A stretch of DNA of 64,000 bases from an uncultured Desulfomonile sp. (GTDB taxonomy: Bacteria; Desulfobacterota; Desulfomonilia; Desulfomonilales; Desulfomonilaceae). Numbering within the stretch: the stretch's first letter is position 1; every line of letters starts with the position of its first letter. Location: NCBI GenBank assembly GCA_903952205.1, contig CAJBEZ010000064.1:32001-96000 (forward strand). Reading direction: 5' to 3'. Shown here one piece after another: positions 15,215 to 24,480 of this stretch. A program made the position numbers and the translations under genes. Below the pieces are notes generated by a model. That model had not been told where the DNA came from and did no database searches. It saw only the letters and a list, made by a program, of their open reading frames with translations.

Positions 15215-15697
15215 TTAAAATCCTCGGGGACCTCCCATAGAGGGAGGTCCGTAGAACCAGAACGGATCAGGATCGGAAAAACAATCGACCTGAAAAGGGA
15301 CGCAGGTATTCGCTTTAGGTTCGACTCGTCCTTGAATGTATTCGGGTTTCCAGAATGTGCCTGCCTGAACTAGACCCGTGCCGAATTTTCTGATCATGGC
15401 GGCCAAACCTGTCACGGAACCCCCCATATACCCCGTCATGGCCCCTGACAGATATCCCGTTAATCCACACGAACAGGCTCCGTTGTATGCTCCCCTGGTA
15501 GCTGAACTGATCATGTGGTCGTATAACTCGCAGGGAGCGAACATTATGTTTGATATTCCCGAGGCTAGTCTGAATGCTGAGCTTTCCAGGAGCGAAACCC
15601 GAGGCGCCAAACATTCAGTTCCACCTAAAGTTTCCGCAATTGAGACAAAATTCAGACAAATGACTATACCTAAGCATACGAAAAACATTGTTTTCAT
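15215..15697 (-). CDS. Exported protein, possibly exosortase-associated TIGR04073-like
   Basis: A 160-residue protein with a signal peptide (hydrophobic core IVICLNFVSIA). The middle has a region rich in Gly and Ala, roughly residues 45-110, beginning SSAFRLASGISNIMFAPCELYDHM and followed by Gly-rich repeats that could form a glycine-zipper hairpin in a membrane. That arrangement resembles small exported proteins of the TIGR04073 group, but the match is by general pattern only. It contains seven cysteines, an unusual number for an exported protein of this size. The C-terminal Pro/Gly-rich tail overlaps a GC-rich hairpin at 15228-15250, which may also stop transcripts from the convergent trxB operon. 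Confidence 0.55.
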   Translation of the reverse strand: MKTMFFVCLGIVICLNFVSIAETLGGTECLAPRVSLLESSAFRLASGISNIMFAPCELYDHMISSATRGAYNGACSCGLTGYLSGAMTGYMGGSVTGLAAMIRKFGTGLVQAGTFWKPEYIQGRVEPKANTCVPFQVDCFSDPDPFWFYGPPSMGGPRGF

Positions 15698-15950
15698 ATC
15701 CCCCCGCCTTTAACTGATTGAAATAGGGTTTATTAGAGCCCTTTAATGACTCAGTTCTTGTATTGATGATCATTATACTACGAAGCTGGGTTGTCTATCA
15801 AGATATAATCTAAATTATATTAAATTATTATATCTCTTTATTAAAGACGCTGTGATATATTAGAGGTTGCCTGCTCTAATCAATCAGTGTATTATTGATA
15901 TGATAAAATTTGTTGTAGGTTTTGGTATTGTTTTATGGCGCGAGGTTGTC

Positions 15951-16091
15951 ATGAAAAAATGGTTGGTAATGATAGTGGCGACTCTTCTTATCACTGGTTG
16001 CGCATTTGATCGCGCCTGGAAATGGCTGGACAACATGGATTGGGAGCGCGACGACCAAACCATCAAAATTGTCGATATTTTCTTCAAATAG
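15951..16091 (+). CDS. Small lipoprotein, 46 aa
   Basis: From the ATG at 15951 (GAGG 6 bases upstream) the sequence encodes a short signal ending in a lipobox, LLITGC, so Cys18 should be lipidated and the mature part of about 29 residues anchored to a membrane. The mature part is acidic and Trp-rich (RAWKWLDNMDWERDDQ). The longer open frame upstream has no ribosome site. I do not recognise the family. The gene is preceded by very AT-rich DNA and followed by the his genes, from which it is separated by about 60 bases. Confidence 0.6.
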   Translation: MKKWLVMIVATLLITGCAFDRAWKWLDNMDWERDDQTIKIVDIFFK

Positions 16092-16155
16092 GCTCGGGAG
16101 TCCTGTCACTAAATTCTATATACAATTTTAAGAGTTCAAAAGATTAGGAGGCGCG

Positions 16156-16530
16156 ATGAGAGGATCAAGGGATGCCTCTAGCATTGACGAAATTGATTTT
16201 GAAAAGGGTGGCGGATTGATACCTGCAATAGCCCAGGATGTTGTAACCGGAAAGGTGTTGATGATGGCCTACATGAATCGTGAGGCGCTAGATGTTACAT
16301 TGAAGGAAGGAAAAGCATGCTATTGGAGCAGGTCACGCAGAGAACTCTGGAGGAAAGGGGCTACTTCCGGGGACATTCAGATTGTGCGGGAAGTTCTTGT
16401 TGATTGTGACATGGACACGATTCTCCTACTCGTGGATCAACAGGGAGATGGCGCTTGCCACACAAAGAAGTGGAGTTGTTTTTTCAGACGAATTAACGAG
16501 AAGGGAGAAATAAGGGAAATTGATTCGTAA
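16156..16530 (+). CDS. hisI: Phosphoribosyl-AMP cyclohydrolase
   Basis: A 124-residue HisI enzyme, single-domain (no HisE fusion). It opens the adenine ring of phosphoribosyl-AMP in histidine synthesis. The zinc and magnesium sites are visible: [14 protein letters not shown] with the Asp-x-Asp-x-Asp pattern, and [15 protein letters not shown] with the conserved His and cysteines. The early MAYMNREAL and [15 protein letters not shown] blocks are also standard. AGGAGG precedes the ATG. It overlaps hisG by 11 bases. Confidence 0.95.
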   Translation: MRGSRDASSIDEIDFEKGGGLIPAIAQDVVTGKVLMMAYMNREALDVTLKEGKACYWSRSRRELWRKGATSGDIQIVREVLVDCDMDTILLLVDQQGDGACHTKKWSCFFRRINEKGEIREIDS

Positions 16531-17401
16531 AGACTTTTTAAAATTGGTGATACCGAAAGGCAGCCTGGAACAGGCTACTATCGACCTTTTTCGTCGCGCT
16601 GGATGGAATATAACGGTTTCTTCAAGAAGTTATTTTCCGACCGTTGACGATGATGAAATTTTCATGGCCCGTTTGAGGGCCCAGGAGATTTCCCGATATG
16701 TGGAATCCGGCACCTTTGATGCAGGACTTACCGGAAGAGACTGGATACTTGAGAACGAGTCAGATGTTAAAGTCATTGACGATCTTGTTTATTCCAAAGT
16801 TTCACAAAATCCGGCGCGTTGGGTCTTGGCGGTTGGAGCCAATTCGGGCTATCAAACCCCGGAAGACCTAAATGGCAAGCGCATTGCGACCGAATTGGTC
16901 GGTGTAACAAGGAAATTCTTCGCTGAAAGGGGAATCAAGGTAGAAGTGGAGTTCTCGTGGGGCAGCACTGAAGCCAAGGTTCAGGAGGGCGTTGTAGACG
17001 CCATTGTGGATGTCACCGAAACAGGAAGCACTCTCAAGGCCAATGGTTTAAAAATCATCCATAGTATACTCACGACCAACACACAGTTCATTGCGAACAA
17101 ACATTCCTATGAGGACTCTTTCAAGCGGGAGAAGATCCATCAGATCCACTTGATGCTCCAATCGGCGCTGGAAGCTAGAAAGATGGTCGGCTTGAAGATG
17201 AATGTGCCCGAAGATAAGATCGACTCGATTGTAGGTCTGCTTCCTTCTTTGAATGCGCCCACGGTAGCGGGTTTATACAAATCGGACTGGTTTTCAGTTG
17301 AGTCAGTGGTTTCTGAAGAGGTTGTGAGAACCTTGATTCCGAAGCTCTTAAAAGCTGGAGCAAGCGGGATAATAGAGTATTCGATCAATAAGGTCCTTTG
17401 A
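16520..17401 (+). CDS. hisG: ATP phosphoribosyltransferase, long form
   Basis: A 293-residue HisG with the C-terminal regulatory domain, so it should be feedback-inhibited by histidine without needing HisZ. It catalyses the first step of histidine synthesis. Visible motifs include [12 protein letters not shown] at the start, the AGLTGRDWI loop, and the phosphoribosyl-binding [18 protein letters not shown] block around residues 157-175. The start is a TTG inside the end of hisI, with a AAGGGA ribosome site; overlap implies coupled translation. Only hisI and hisG of the pathway are found here, so the other his genes lie elsewhere. Confidence 0.94.
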   Translation: MIRKDFLKLVIPKGSLEQATIDLFRRAGWNITVSSRSYFPTVDDDEIFMARLRAQEISRYVESGTFDAGLTGRDWILENESDVKVIDDLVYSKVSQNPARWVLAVGANSGYQTPEDLNGKRIATELVGVTRKFFAERGIKVEVEFSWGSTEAKVQEGVVDAIVDVTETGSTLKANGLKIIHSILTTNTQFIANKHSYEDSFKREKIHQIHLMLQSALEARKMVGLKMNVPEDKIDSIVGLLPSLNAPTVAGLYKSDWFSVESVVSEEVVRTLIPKLLKAGASGIIEYSINKVL

Positions 17402-17438
17402 TCGGAAGAGTCTTCCTGTTCAAATTCGTCAAATTGTC

Positions 17439-18416
17439 TTAATTTGGGTTTAGCTTTTTTGAAATCTGATCCAACAGGATCAACGATTCCAAGGCTCTTT
17501 GACCATGGGTAATGGGAGAGCCCCCATCTCTTACAGATGCCAGGAAGTCCTCTATCTCAGTTCTCAAGGGCTCTTCCTGTGTCTTGAGTATCTCTTCAAC
17601 CATTATGTCGCTCATCAGGCATACCCCATCCGCGCCGGCATTCATGTCTTTTGCCGTATGAACCGTAAGCGACCGATTTATCGTGTTGGCCTGGTAAAAC
17701 CGTGTTTTAGTAGTAACGTTGATCTCTCTTATTTTCCTAGGTGAACATTTTGACGTCCAGAAGACTGCGGTGACGCCATTTTTGAATTGCAGCAGGGAAT
17801 GGGCGTCGTCGATGAGATTGGAATAAACTTTCTGCCCAAAGGAACATATTTGATGGATTGATGAATCAGCAATCTCAAGGGCAATATCGATGTCATGAAT
17901 GAGAAGATCATAAAGGACATCAACATCGAGGCACCTGCTTCCGTCAAAAGGGTTCAGTCTCCTTGCTTCGATTGACACCACGGGCTCTTTATTTTTCTTG
18001 ATCAGTTCAATCATCAGGTTGACCGACGGATTATATCTCTCTACATGACCGGCCATAAGGACCAGATTGTTCCGTTGGGCCAGTCTAACCAGTCTTTCCG
18101 CTTCAACAATACTGGCAGCGAGGGGTTTTTCCATGAGGACATGGATTCCGAGGTCCAGGCATTTTTCTCCTAAATGTCCATGGCTGAACGTGGGGGTTGC
18201 GACAACCACCGCTTGGACTTGGCTCAACAGGAGGTCCAGATCTCCGAATCCGCTGCAACCATATAAATTGCATATTTCTTTGGCCCGGGCTTCGTTGACA
18301 TCATAAATTCCGACGAGTTCACAGTTTTCGATCGCGGATAAAATACGCGCGTGGTTGCGCCCCATTGACCCTACGCCAACTACACCAACTTTGGTTCTAT
18401 TAGTCATGGTATTCAT
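17439..18416 (-). CDS. Gfo/Idh/MocA-family NAD(P)-dependent oxidoreductase
   Basis: About 325 residues. The N-terminal Rossmann fold shows GVVGVGSMGRNH; the sugar-dehydrogenase signature MEKPLA is near residue 100, followed by GHVERYNPSV and the C-terminal alpha/beta domain with LIHDIDI. Family members oxidise or reduce a sugar ring, often a UDP-sugar, and similar genes sit near lipid A or polysaccharide genes, but no such genes occur here, so the substrate is unknown. The start is unclear: ATG codons at 18416 and 18407 and a TTG at 18452 all lack a good ribosome site. It converges on hisG with 37 bases between. Confidence 0.8.
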   Translation of the reverse strand: MNTMTNRTKVGVVGVGSMGRNHARILSAIENCELVGIYDVNEARAKEICNLYGCSGFGDLDLLLSQVQAVVVATPTFSHGHLGEKCLDLGIHVLMEKPLAASIVEAERLVRLAQRNNLVLMAGHVERYNPSVNLMIELIKKNKEPVVSIEARRLNPFDGSRCLDVDVLYDLLIHDIDIALEIADSSIHQICSFGQKVYSNLIDDAHSLLQFKNGVTAVFWTSKCSPRKIREINVTTKTRFYQANTINRSLTVHTAKDMNAGADGVCLMSDIMVEEILKTQEEPLRTEIEDFLASVRDGGSPITHGQRALESLILLDQISKKLNPN

Positions 18417-18592
18417 AATTTCAAATATACCGCTGTTTGTCGTTGCGTCCAAGGTTAATCCGATTTACTTTAAACAAGATTGATGATTTAATCTTGACTC
18501 GTCTGATAATCAGACATCTTCCGCTTAACGTTTCGACAGACAGGTACAGTCCTCAATTTAGAAAAGTTCAATAATAAGTTAGGAGGTTCTTT

Positions 18593-19708
18593 ATGACCTG
18601 GATTGTGGGCATAATAGCCGCTATCATCATGGGTGTCGTCCCGGCCGCGATGGCGGAGGAACCAATAAACATAGGCGCCTTGCTTCCTATGACAGGAAGT
18701 GTGGCGGCTTTCGGACAAATGGCCTGGGACGGAATAAATACCGCCAGGAAAATTGAACCGGAGGCGTTAGGTCGTCCTATTGACATTAAATTATCTGACA
18801 CCAAGTCTGAAAAGGTTGACTCTGCAAACGCCGTATCAAGACTGATTGAAAAAGAAAAGGTCGTAGTAGTGATTGGGGAATTAATTTCTGGAAATACTAT
18901 CGCCGCTTCAGACTATGCCGAGCGGACAAAAATACCGATGGTATCTCCTACGGCCACCAATCCGCTTGTCACCCAGGGTAAACAGTTTGTCTTCAGGGTC
19001 TGTTTCATAGATCCAGAGCAGGGACGTGTAGCCGCCAAGCTCGCTTTGGATGAGCTTCATGCCAAGACTGCCGCGATTATATACGATATCTCTCAAGACT
19101 ATTGCGTTGGACTAAAAACTTTTTTTCAAAGGGAATTTACCCAAGGTGGCGGGAAAATACTCGGAGAAGTAATGTACAAGATGGGTGATCGCGATTTTAC
19201 GCCTCAACTGAGCAGAATAAAGTCTCTAAAACCTGATATAATTTACGCGCCCATCTATTATACCGAGTGCGCTCTGATAGCCAAGCAGGCCCGGGAAATG
19301 GGGCTTAACGCTCCTATTTTGGCCGGTGACGGTGTTCAGGCTCCGGAATTGATTCAGCTAGGCGGAAAAGCGGTAGAAGGTATTTATTTTACTGCGCATT
19401 TTCATACCGATACCATAAGCACTCCAATGGGGAAGAAATTTTTTGAACTTTTTACGAAGGAAGTTGGGAAAGAACTCGATTCCTACACCGCACAATCGGC
19501 TGACGCATACTTTGTTGTTGTCGACGCAATAAAAAGAGCTGGATCAACCGACCCTGTCAAGATTCGCGACGCTTTAAGCGCCACAAAAGATTTTGAAGGG
19601 TTGACAGGCAAAATAACCATCAAACCTGATGGAAACGCCATTAAGCCAATGGTCGTCAATAAAGTCAAAGATGGAAAATTCGTTTACGTAACTACGATTA
19701 TGCCGTGA
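18593..19708 (+). CDS. livK: Branched-chain amino-acid ABC transporter, periplasmic binding protein
   Basis: A 371-residue type I periplasmic binding protein. Residues 1-22 are a signal peptide (AAMA cleavage region). The mature start INIGALLPMTGSVAAFGQ and the later SPTATNPLVTQGKQFVFRVCF and AAIIYDISQDYCVG blocks are typical of LivK/LivJ-like receptors. AGGAGG precedes the ATG. It heads the livKHMGF cluster and delivers substrate to the LivHM permease. Related receptors also take urea, amides or aromatic acids, so the substrate is assigned by cluster type only. A stem-loop after the gene may raise its level over the permease. Confidence 0.88.
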   Translation: MTWIVGIIAAIIMGVVPAAMAEEPINIGALLPMTGSVAAFGQMAWDGINTARKIEPEALGRPIDIKLSDTKSEKVDSANAVSRLIEKEKVVVVIGELISGNTIAASDYAERTKIPMVSPTATNPLVTQGKQFVFRVCFIDPEQGRVAAKLALDELHAKTAAIIYDISQDYCVGLKTFFQREFTQGGGKILGEVMYKMGDRDFTPQLSRIKSLKPDIIYAPIYYTECALIAKQAREMGLNAPILAGDGVQAPELIQLGGKAVEGIYFTAHFHTDTISTPMGKKFFELFTKEVGKELDSYTAQSADAYFVVVDAIKRAGSTDPVKIRDALSATKDFEGLTGKITIKPDGNAIKPMVVNKVKDGKFVYVTTIMP

Positions 19709-19775
19709 CATCAGCATAGACAAAAATTAGTCACGGTGATCATCCTGTCCCAAAAATTGGGGTTCATGTTTTCAG

Positions 19776-19821
19776 GGAGACTTTAAATTTTGTGATCTTG
19801 GGTAACACTTTTAAAGTCTCC
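19776..19821 (+). promoter_or_regulatory. Intercistronic hairpin between livK and livH
   Basis: GGAGACTTTAAA (19776-19787) and TTTAAAGTCTCC (19810-19821) are perfect 12-bp complements around a 22-base loop. There is no long T-run, so it is more likely an mRNA-stabilising or partial attenuation structure that keeps the binding protein more abundant than the permease, a common arrangement in ABC operons. Confidence 0.55.
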
Positions 19822-19858
19822 TCTAAGTTCATTTAGGCTGTCCTTTGAGGATAAAATC

Positions 19859-20746
19859 TTGGATTACAGTTTTGCGCTGCAACAACTTGTTTATGGACTG
19901 ACTGTAGGATGTCTTTATGGTCTGTTGGCGATAGGGTACTCGATGGTTTACGGCGTTCTGAGGCTGATAAATTTTGCGCATGGCGATCTTCTTATGGTTT
20001 CAGCCTATATTGGTTTTTTTGGTATTGTCATCTTTCATCTACCATGGCCTGTTTCATTTGCGGGCGCCATCGCTCTCACGGCTCTTCTCGGTATCTTAAT
20101 TGACAGGGGCGCGTACAAACCCATACGGAAAAGTCCCCGGATCAATGCTCTAATCACTGCCATAGGAGTTTCATTTTTACTTGAAAATGTGGCCCTTGTA
20201 ACTATTGGAGGAAGGCCTAAATCTTTTCCAACCCCCGGTTTTGTTTCAGGCGCCATCGTTGTCGGCGATGTTAGTATTCCGACGCTGTCGGTCTGGGTGT
20301 TTGTGGTCACGGTTGTTCTGCTGACACTTTGCATGGCGGTGGTGAAAAAGACCCGTATCGGTATCGCCATGAGGGCATTATCGAGAGATATGGAAACTGT
20401 CATGCTGATGGGGGTCGATAAAGATAGGGTCATATCGTTTACCTTTGCTTTGGGTTCAGCGCTAGCGGCGGCCGGTGGCATAATGTGGTGCATGAAGTAT
20501 CCCGCCGTAGAACCATTCATGGGAGTTATCCCGGGCTTAAAAGCCTTTGTGGCTGCGGTTCTGGGGGGAATAGGAAGTATCAGTGGCGCTGCCATGGGTG
20601 GGATGATTCTTGGCTTGGCAGAGGTATTCATAGTCGCTGTTCAACCCGAATGGTCCGGCTACCGGGACGCCGTGGCGTTTTTTTTGATGATCGTTATTCT
20701 TTTGACTCGCCCTACGGGAATCATGGGTGAGCGTCTCCCTGATTAG
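19859..20746 (+). CDS. livH: Branched-chain amino-acid ABC transporter permease LivH
   Basis: A 295-residue integral membrane protein with about eight hydrophobic segments. The N-terminal LLAIGYSMVYGVLRLINFAHGDLLM block is the family signature, and the loop RALSRDMETVMLMGVD is the EAA-like contact to the ATPase subunits. The start is a TTG with GAGGATAAAATC upstream. It forms the transmembrane channel with LivM. The gap to livK is 150 bases and includes the hairpin. Confidence 0.9.
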   Translation: MDYSFALQQLVYGLTVGCLYGLLAIGYSMVYGVLRLINFAHGDLLMVSAYIGFFGIVIFHLPWPVSFAGAIALTALLGILIDRGAYKPIRKSPRINALITAIGVSFLLENVALVTIGGRPKSFPTPGFVSGAIVVGDVSIPTLSVWVFVVTVVLLTLCMAVVKKTRIGIAMRALSRDMETVMLMGVDKDRVISFTFALGSALAAAGGIMWCMKYPAVEPFMGVIPGLKAFVAAVLGGIGSISGAAMGGMILGLAEVFIVAVQPEWSGYRDAVAFFLMIVILLTRPTGIMGERLPD

Positions 20747-20768
20747 ACTTTGTTCAGACTGACGAAAA

Positions 20769-21839
20769 ATGCTTGAAAGGACTTTGAAGTTGGCCGTGTC
20801 CCGAGATAGACTTCTAACTGTTTTCAGCCTCTTCATTTTATTTTCTTTTCTCGCTTACGCCGACTCGAATTTTAGTCATTATACTCTGCGAATTCTTCAG
20901 AATATTGCGATTTTCATTACTCTGGCCGTCAGCTACAATCTGATAAACGGGATCGCAGGACAATTTTCCCTGGGGCCCAATGCCTTTCTAGCGGTAGGCG
21001 CTTACGCCAGCGCCATTTTCACTCTTTCTCCTGAAGAAAAATTACGATCGTTTATAATTGAGCCGATGCTATGGCCTTTGTCGGTCATCTCGGTCCCTTT
21101 CGCCGCTTCGCTTTTGATCGCAGGAATTGTAACGGCTTTAGTCGCTATATTGATGGCCATGCCTGTCTTTAGGGTCCGAGGAGACTACCTTGCCATTGTT
21201 AGTTTAGGTTTTGGGGAGGTTTTTCAGGTATTGGCCAACAATTCGATGTCCATAACAAATGGCTCTTTAGGTTTAAAGGGGTTGCAGCCTTACACGAACT
21301 TGTGGTGGTCATGGGGTATCTGTGTTTTCACTGTCTTTTGCACATTGAGGCTGGTCAATTCATCCTATGGCAGAGCTATGAAAGCCGTAAGGGAAGATGA
21401 GACGGCTGCGGAGGCGATGGGTATAAACGCGTTTCGGATAAAGACTTTAGCTTTCGCCTTTAGCGCTTTCTTTCAGGGTGTGGCGGGAGGTTTGCTCGCC
21501 CATCTGATAACTACTATTTCGCCTTCTCTTTTCACATTCATGTTCACGTTCAACCTGCTTATCATCATCGTTATTGGTGGCTTGGGAAGCACTACGGGAT
21601 CTATTATTGCCGCAGTCCTGATTACCTGGGGAGGGGAAGCGCTTCGGTTTTTTGAGGAGCCGGCAAATTTGTTCGGATTTCAATATGAGGGTATTCCAGG
21701 CATGAGAATGGTATTGTTTTCAGTAATTCTGATACTGGTCATGCTATTCGCCAGAAGTGGAATCATGGGAAGATCTGAATTTAGTTGGGAGGGCGCCTTG
21801 GGATGGATTAAGAACAAGCTCTCCGTAATGAAAGTTTAA
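20769..21839 (+). CDS. livM: Branched-chain amino-acid ABC transporter permease LivM
   Basis: A 356-residue membrane protein with around nine to ten hydrophobic segments. Signature segments are LINGIAGQFSLGPNAFLAVGAY near residue 60, RGDYLAIVSLGFGEVF in the middle and the ATPase-contact loop VREDETAAEAMGINAFRIKTLAF. It pairs with LivH; the gap of 22 bases and the next gene 7 bases downstream show an operon. The start ATG lacks a clear ribosome site, so coupling to livH is likely. Confidence 0.9.
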   Translation: MLERTLKLAVSRDRLLTVFSLFILFSFLAYADSNFSHYTLRILQNIAIFITLAVSYNLINGIAGQFSLGPNAFLAVGAYASAIFTLSPEEKLRSFIIEPMLWPLSVISVPFAASLLIAGIVTALVAILMAMPVFRVRGDYLAIVSLGFGEVFQVLANNSMSITNGSLGLKGLQPYTNLWWSWGICVFTVFCTLRLVNSSYGRAMKAVREDETAAEAMGINAFRIKTLAFAFSAFFQGVAGGLLAHLITTISPSLFTFMFTFNLLIIIVIGGLGSTTGSIIAAVLITWGGEALRFFEEPANLFGFQYEGIPGMRMVLFSVILILVMLFARSGIMGRSEFSWEGALGWIKNKLSVMKV

Positions 21840-21846
21840 ACGAGTT

Positions 21847-22644
21847 ATGGATTTGCTGCTCGATATAAATGGCTTATCGGTTTTCTTTGGAGGCGTCCAG
21901 GCTCTGAACAAACTTAGTCTCCAAATTAGAAAAGGAGAGATCATAGGTTTGATCGGGCCAAATGGAGCGGGAAAGACTACGGCTTTCAACGCAATAACAG
22001 GAAGGATTCACCCCTCAGAAGGATCAGTTTTCTTTTGTGGGAAGGAAATTACTGGATGGCCGGCGCCACGTATCGCTCGTAACGGAATAGCCAGGACTTT
22101 TCAGAACATCAAACTTTATGAGGATCTTTCAGTTATTGAAAACGTCATGATAGCGGCCCATTCATCGATATCATATTCTTTCATCGAAGCAATTTTGGGG
22201 GTAGGCAGATATTCTCGAGATGAAGCGAGGATAAAGTCAAGGGCCTATGAACTCTTGGAACTGATGAATCTAGGGGAACTGGCTTCTGAACAAGCAAATT
22301 CGCTCCCTTACGGAAGTCAGAGAAAGCTCGAGATAGCACGGGCTCTGGCCCTTAATCCTAGACTGTTGCTTTTGGATGAACCGGTTGCTGGAATGAACCC
22401 TACAGAAACCAGGGAATTTGGACAATTCCTGTTAACACTCAGGGATAACCTTTCAATTGGCGTTGGTTTGATTGATCACGACATGAGTTTTGTTATGGAA
22501 GTTTGCGACATGATCAGAGTCATCGATCATGGAATTCCAATAGCATGGGGAACTCCGTCCGTGGTCCGGAATGATCCTAAAGTAATCTCCGCCTACCTGG
22601 GAACGGACTTTAACGGCGCAATGGATAACCATGCTACAAATTGA
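21847..22644 (+). CDS. livG: Branched-chain amino-acid ABC transporter ATPase LivG
   Basis: A 265-residue ATPase with Walker A GPNGAGKTT near residue 38, a signature-loop equivalent LPYGSQRKLEIARAL, Walker B LLLLDEPVAGM and the switch His in GLIDHDMSFV. The signature LPYGSQ replaces the canonical LSGGQ, as is usual for LivG. It drives import with LivF. It overlaps livF by 14 bases. Confidence 0.93.
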   Translation: MDLLLDINGLSVFFGGVQALNKLSLQIRKGEIIGLIGPNGAGKTTAFNAITGRIHPSEGSVFFCGKEITGWPAPRIARNGIARTFQNIKLYEDLSVIENVMIAAHSSISYSFIEAILGVGRYSRDEARIKSRAYELLELMNLGELASEQANSLPYGSQRKLEIARALALNPRLLLLDEPVAGMNPTETREFGQFLLTLRDNLSIGVGLIDHDMSFVMEVCDMIRVIDHGIPIAWGTPSVVRNDPKVISAYLGTDFNGAMDNHATN

Positions 22645-23344
22645 AGATCTGCAGGTCAGCTATGGTGGTATTAGAGCGCTTAAAGGAGTGTCTCTCGAAG
22701 TTGGGGCCAAAGAGATAGTTACTCTTCTGGGGTCCAATGGAGCGGGCAAAAGCACGACTGTTAGAGTTATATCCGGTCTTGTAATCGCTCAAGCCGGAAA
22801 CATTCGATTTGAAGGTAAGAACATCAAAAATTTGCCTCCCCATAAAATTCAGCGACACGGTCTGGTTCATATCCCGGAAGGCCGAAAAGTATTTGCAAAT
22901 CTTACGATCAAGGAAAACCTTTTGATGGGGGCTTATTATACAAGGGCCAAATCTGAATTGTCGAGGTTGTTTGATAGAGTGTACGACACGTTCCCAATCC
23001 TGTCGTCGCGTTCCCAACAGCTTGCGGGAACATTATCCGGCGGAGAACAGCAGATGCTTGCCATAGGAAGAGCCCTGATGTCAAAACCCAGACTGCTGAT
23101 TATGGATGAACCTTCTTTGGGGCTTGCCCCAATGGTTGTAGCTGATGTCTTCAGAATTGTGGAAAAGATCAGGGATGAAGGTGTAACCATCTTCTTGATC
23201 GAACAGAACGCCAACGCTGCTCTCAGGATAGCAAATTACGCTTTTCTATTGGAAAACGGCGTCATTTCTTTGGAGGGCCCTGGATATGAACTTCTCACGA
23301 ACCCCAAGGTCAAGCAGGCTTACCTCGGCGGTGTTTCGGAATAG
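22631..23344 (+). CDS. livF: Branched-chain amino-acid ABC transporter ATPase LivF
   Basis: A 237-residue ATPase with Walker A GSNGAGKST, signature LSGGEQQMLAIGRAL, Walker B LLIMDEPSLGL and switch region FLIEQNANAAL. The VHIPEGRKVFANLTIKENL segment is a LivF hallmark. It is the last gene of the liv cluster and starts inside livG. A strong terminator lies about 190 bases downstream. Confidence 0.93.
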   Translation: MLQIEDLQVSYGGIRALKGVSLEVGAKEIVTLLGSNGAGKSTTVRVISGLVIAQAGNIRFEGKNIKNLPPHKIQRHGLVHIPEGRKVFANLTIKENLLMGAYYTRAKSELSRLFDRVYDTFPILSSRSQQLAGTLSGGEQQMLAIGRALMSKPRLLIMDEPSLGLAPMVVADVFRIVEKIRDEGVTIFLIEQNANAALRIANYAFLLENGVISLEGPGYELLTNPKVKQAYLGGVSE

Positions 23345-23737
23345 ATGTCCGTATCTGTTGAAATGTGAACATCTTTTGTTTTCTGACTTAGAAATGTTAA
23401 ATATTCGTAATGAAAATATTAGGTTTTTATCAATAAATTTCTGGGATTTTGAAGAAGAACTTGACTAGAGACTCTCGTGATGATAGCTAGATGCTGGCCT
23501 TTACCTCGGGGGAGGGAGGGGCCTGTTAACCGGCTGACCGGGGGGTGAGGACACAATTCTCCCCTCCGGTTTTTTATCGGTGGCGTAGAAATACTCTGGA
23601 ACGTCTATATTTAGCGAAGCTGACAAGAAATATGTTATTCAAGATAGAAATTTGAAGCATTTTTCAAATCTGGCAAACCGATCCGCTTTACACTCAGATA
23701 CTATTTCAGATATGATCTAGCCGTATTTTGACTTTAA
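23345..23737. other. Region between livF and lepB
   Basis: A 393-base stretch without a supported gene. It holds the G-rich terminator at 23537-23575, preceded by several G runs (from 23508). The last 150 bases are AT-rich and should contain the lepB promoter; no operator or second hairpin stands out. Confidence 0.4.
23537..23575 (+). terminator. Terminator of the liv operon
   Basis: ACCGG-GGGG (from 23537) pairs with CCCC-T-CCGGT (23561-23570) with one bulge, extended by GAG/CTC, followed immediately by a run of six T. Strong Rho-independent terminator on the plus strand. Confidence 0.7.
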
Positions 23738-24409
23738 TTGCGACCACCAGACTGGATGATCAAGAAGATGGCTCAAACCGGAAACCTTCCCGTTCAAAAA
23801 GAAAAGTCTCAGCGCACAATTTTTCAGGAATACACCGAGGCTCTCGTTGTTGCGGTAATATTGGCCATAATTATCAGAGCGATATTTGTCCAAGCCTTTA
23901 AAATTCCGTCCGGCTCCATGGAGCCAACCCTGCTGATTGGTGATCATATCCTCGTGAACAAATTGCTTTACGGTGTGAGGATTCCATTTACCAGCAAGAG
24001 ATTTCCTGAAATTTTCCAGCCCCAACGCGGTGACGTCATTGTCTTCATTTATCCGGAGGATCGGACCAAAGATTTTATTAAAAGGGTCATAGCGGTTGGT
24101 GGAGATACGGTGGAGATCAAAGACAAGAGAGTCTTTATCAACGGCAAGGAATCTATTACCCCTGGAGCCAGATTCAACAGCAACGTAATAATGTCTGGTG
24201 ATTTGAATCCAAGAGATAATAGGCCCCTTGAAAAAGTTCCGGAAGGATTTCTGTTTGTTATGGGAGACAACAGGGATTATAGCCATGATAGCAGATTCTG
24301 GGGGTTTGTTCCACTGGAGGACGTAAAGGGAAAGGCTTTCCTGATTTATTATTCAGCCAAGGACATGGCTCAAATCAGATGGGACAGAATTTTTAAAATC
24401 ATCAATTGA
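23738..24409 (+). CDS. lepB: Signal peptidase I
   Basis: About 223 residues. One N-terminal membrane helix (VVAVILAIIIRAIFVQAF) is followed by the catalytic serine in IPSGSM (Ser60 in this numbering) and the general base Lys115 in DFIKRVIAVGGD; MGDNRDYSHDSRFWGFV is the third conserved box. It cleaves signal peptides on the outer face of the cytoplasmic membrane. The start is uncertain: a TTG at 23738 and ATG codons at 23756 and 23768 all have weak ribosome sites. Its single membrane segment matches the short bacterial forms rather than the two-helix E. coli enzyme. Confidence 0.92.
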   Translation: MRPPDWMIKKMAQTGNLPVQKEKSQRTIFQEYTEALVVAVILAIIIRAIFVQAFKIPSGSMEPTLLIGDHILVNKLLYGVRIPFTSKRFPEIFQPQRGDVIVFIYPEDRTKDFIKRVIAVGGDTVEIKDKRVFINGKESITPGARFNSNVIMSGDLNPRDNRPLEKVPEGFLFVMGDNRDYSHDSRFWGFVPLEDVKGKAFLIYYSAKDMAQIRWDRIFKIIN

Positions 24410-24480
24410 TTTTTCCTAATTGCCAAGATAAAAAAATCCTGTCGTAGTATTTTATGTGAGATGGATTTTATGGGCAAGGG

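Noticed and set aside
15228-15250. Stand-alone terminator hairpin after trxB
   Set aside because: The GGACCTCCC/GGGAGGTCC stem lies inside the coding end of the convergent exported-protein gene and has no T-run on the trxB side; it may still affect transcription, but I did not call it separately.
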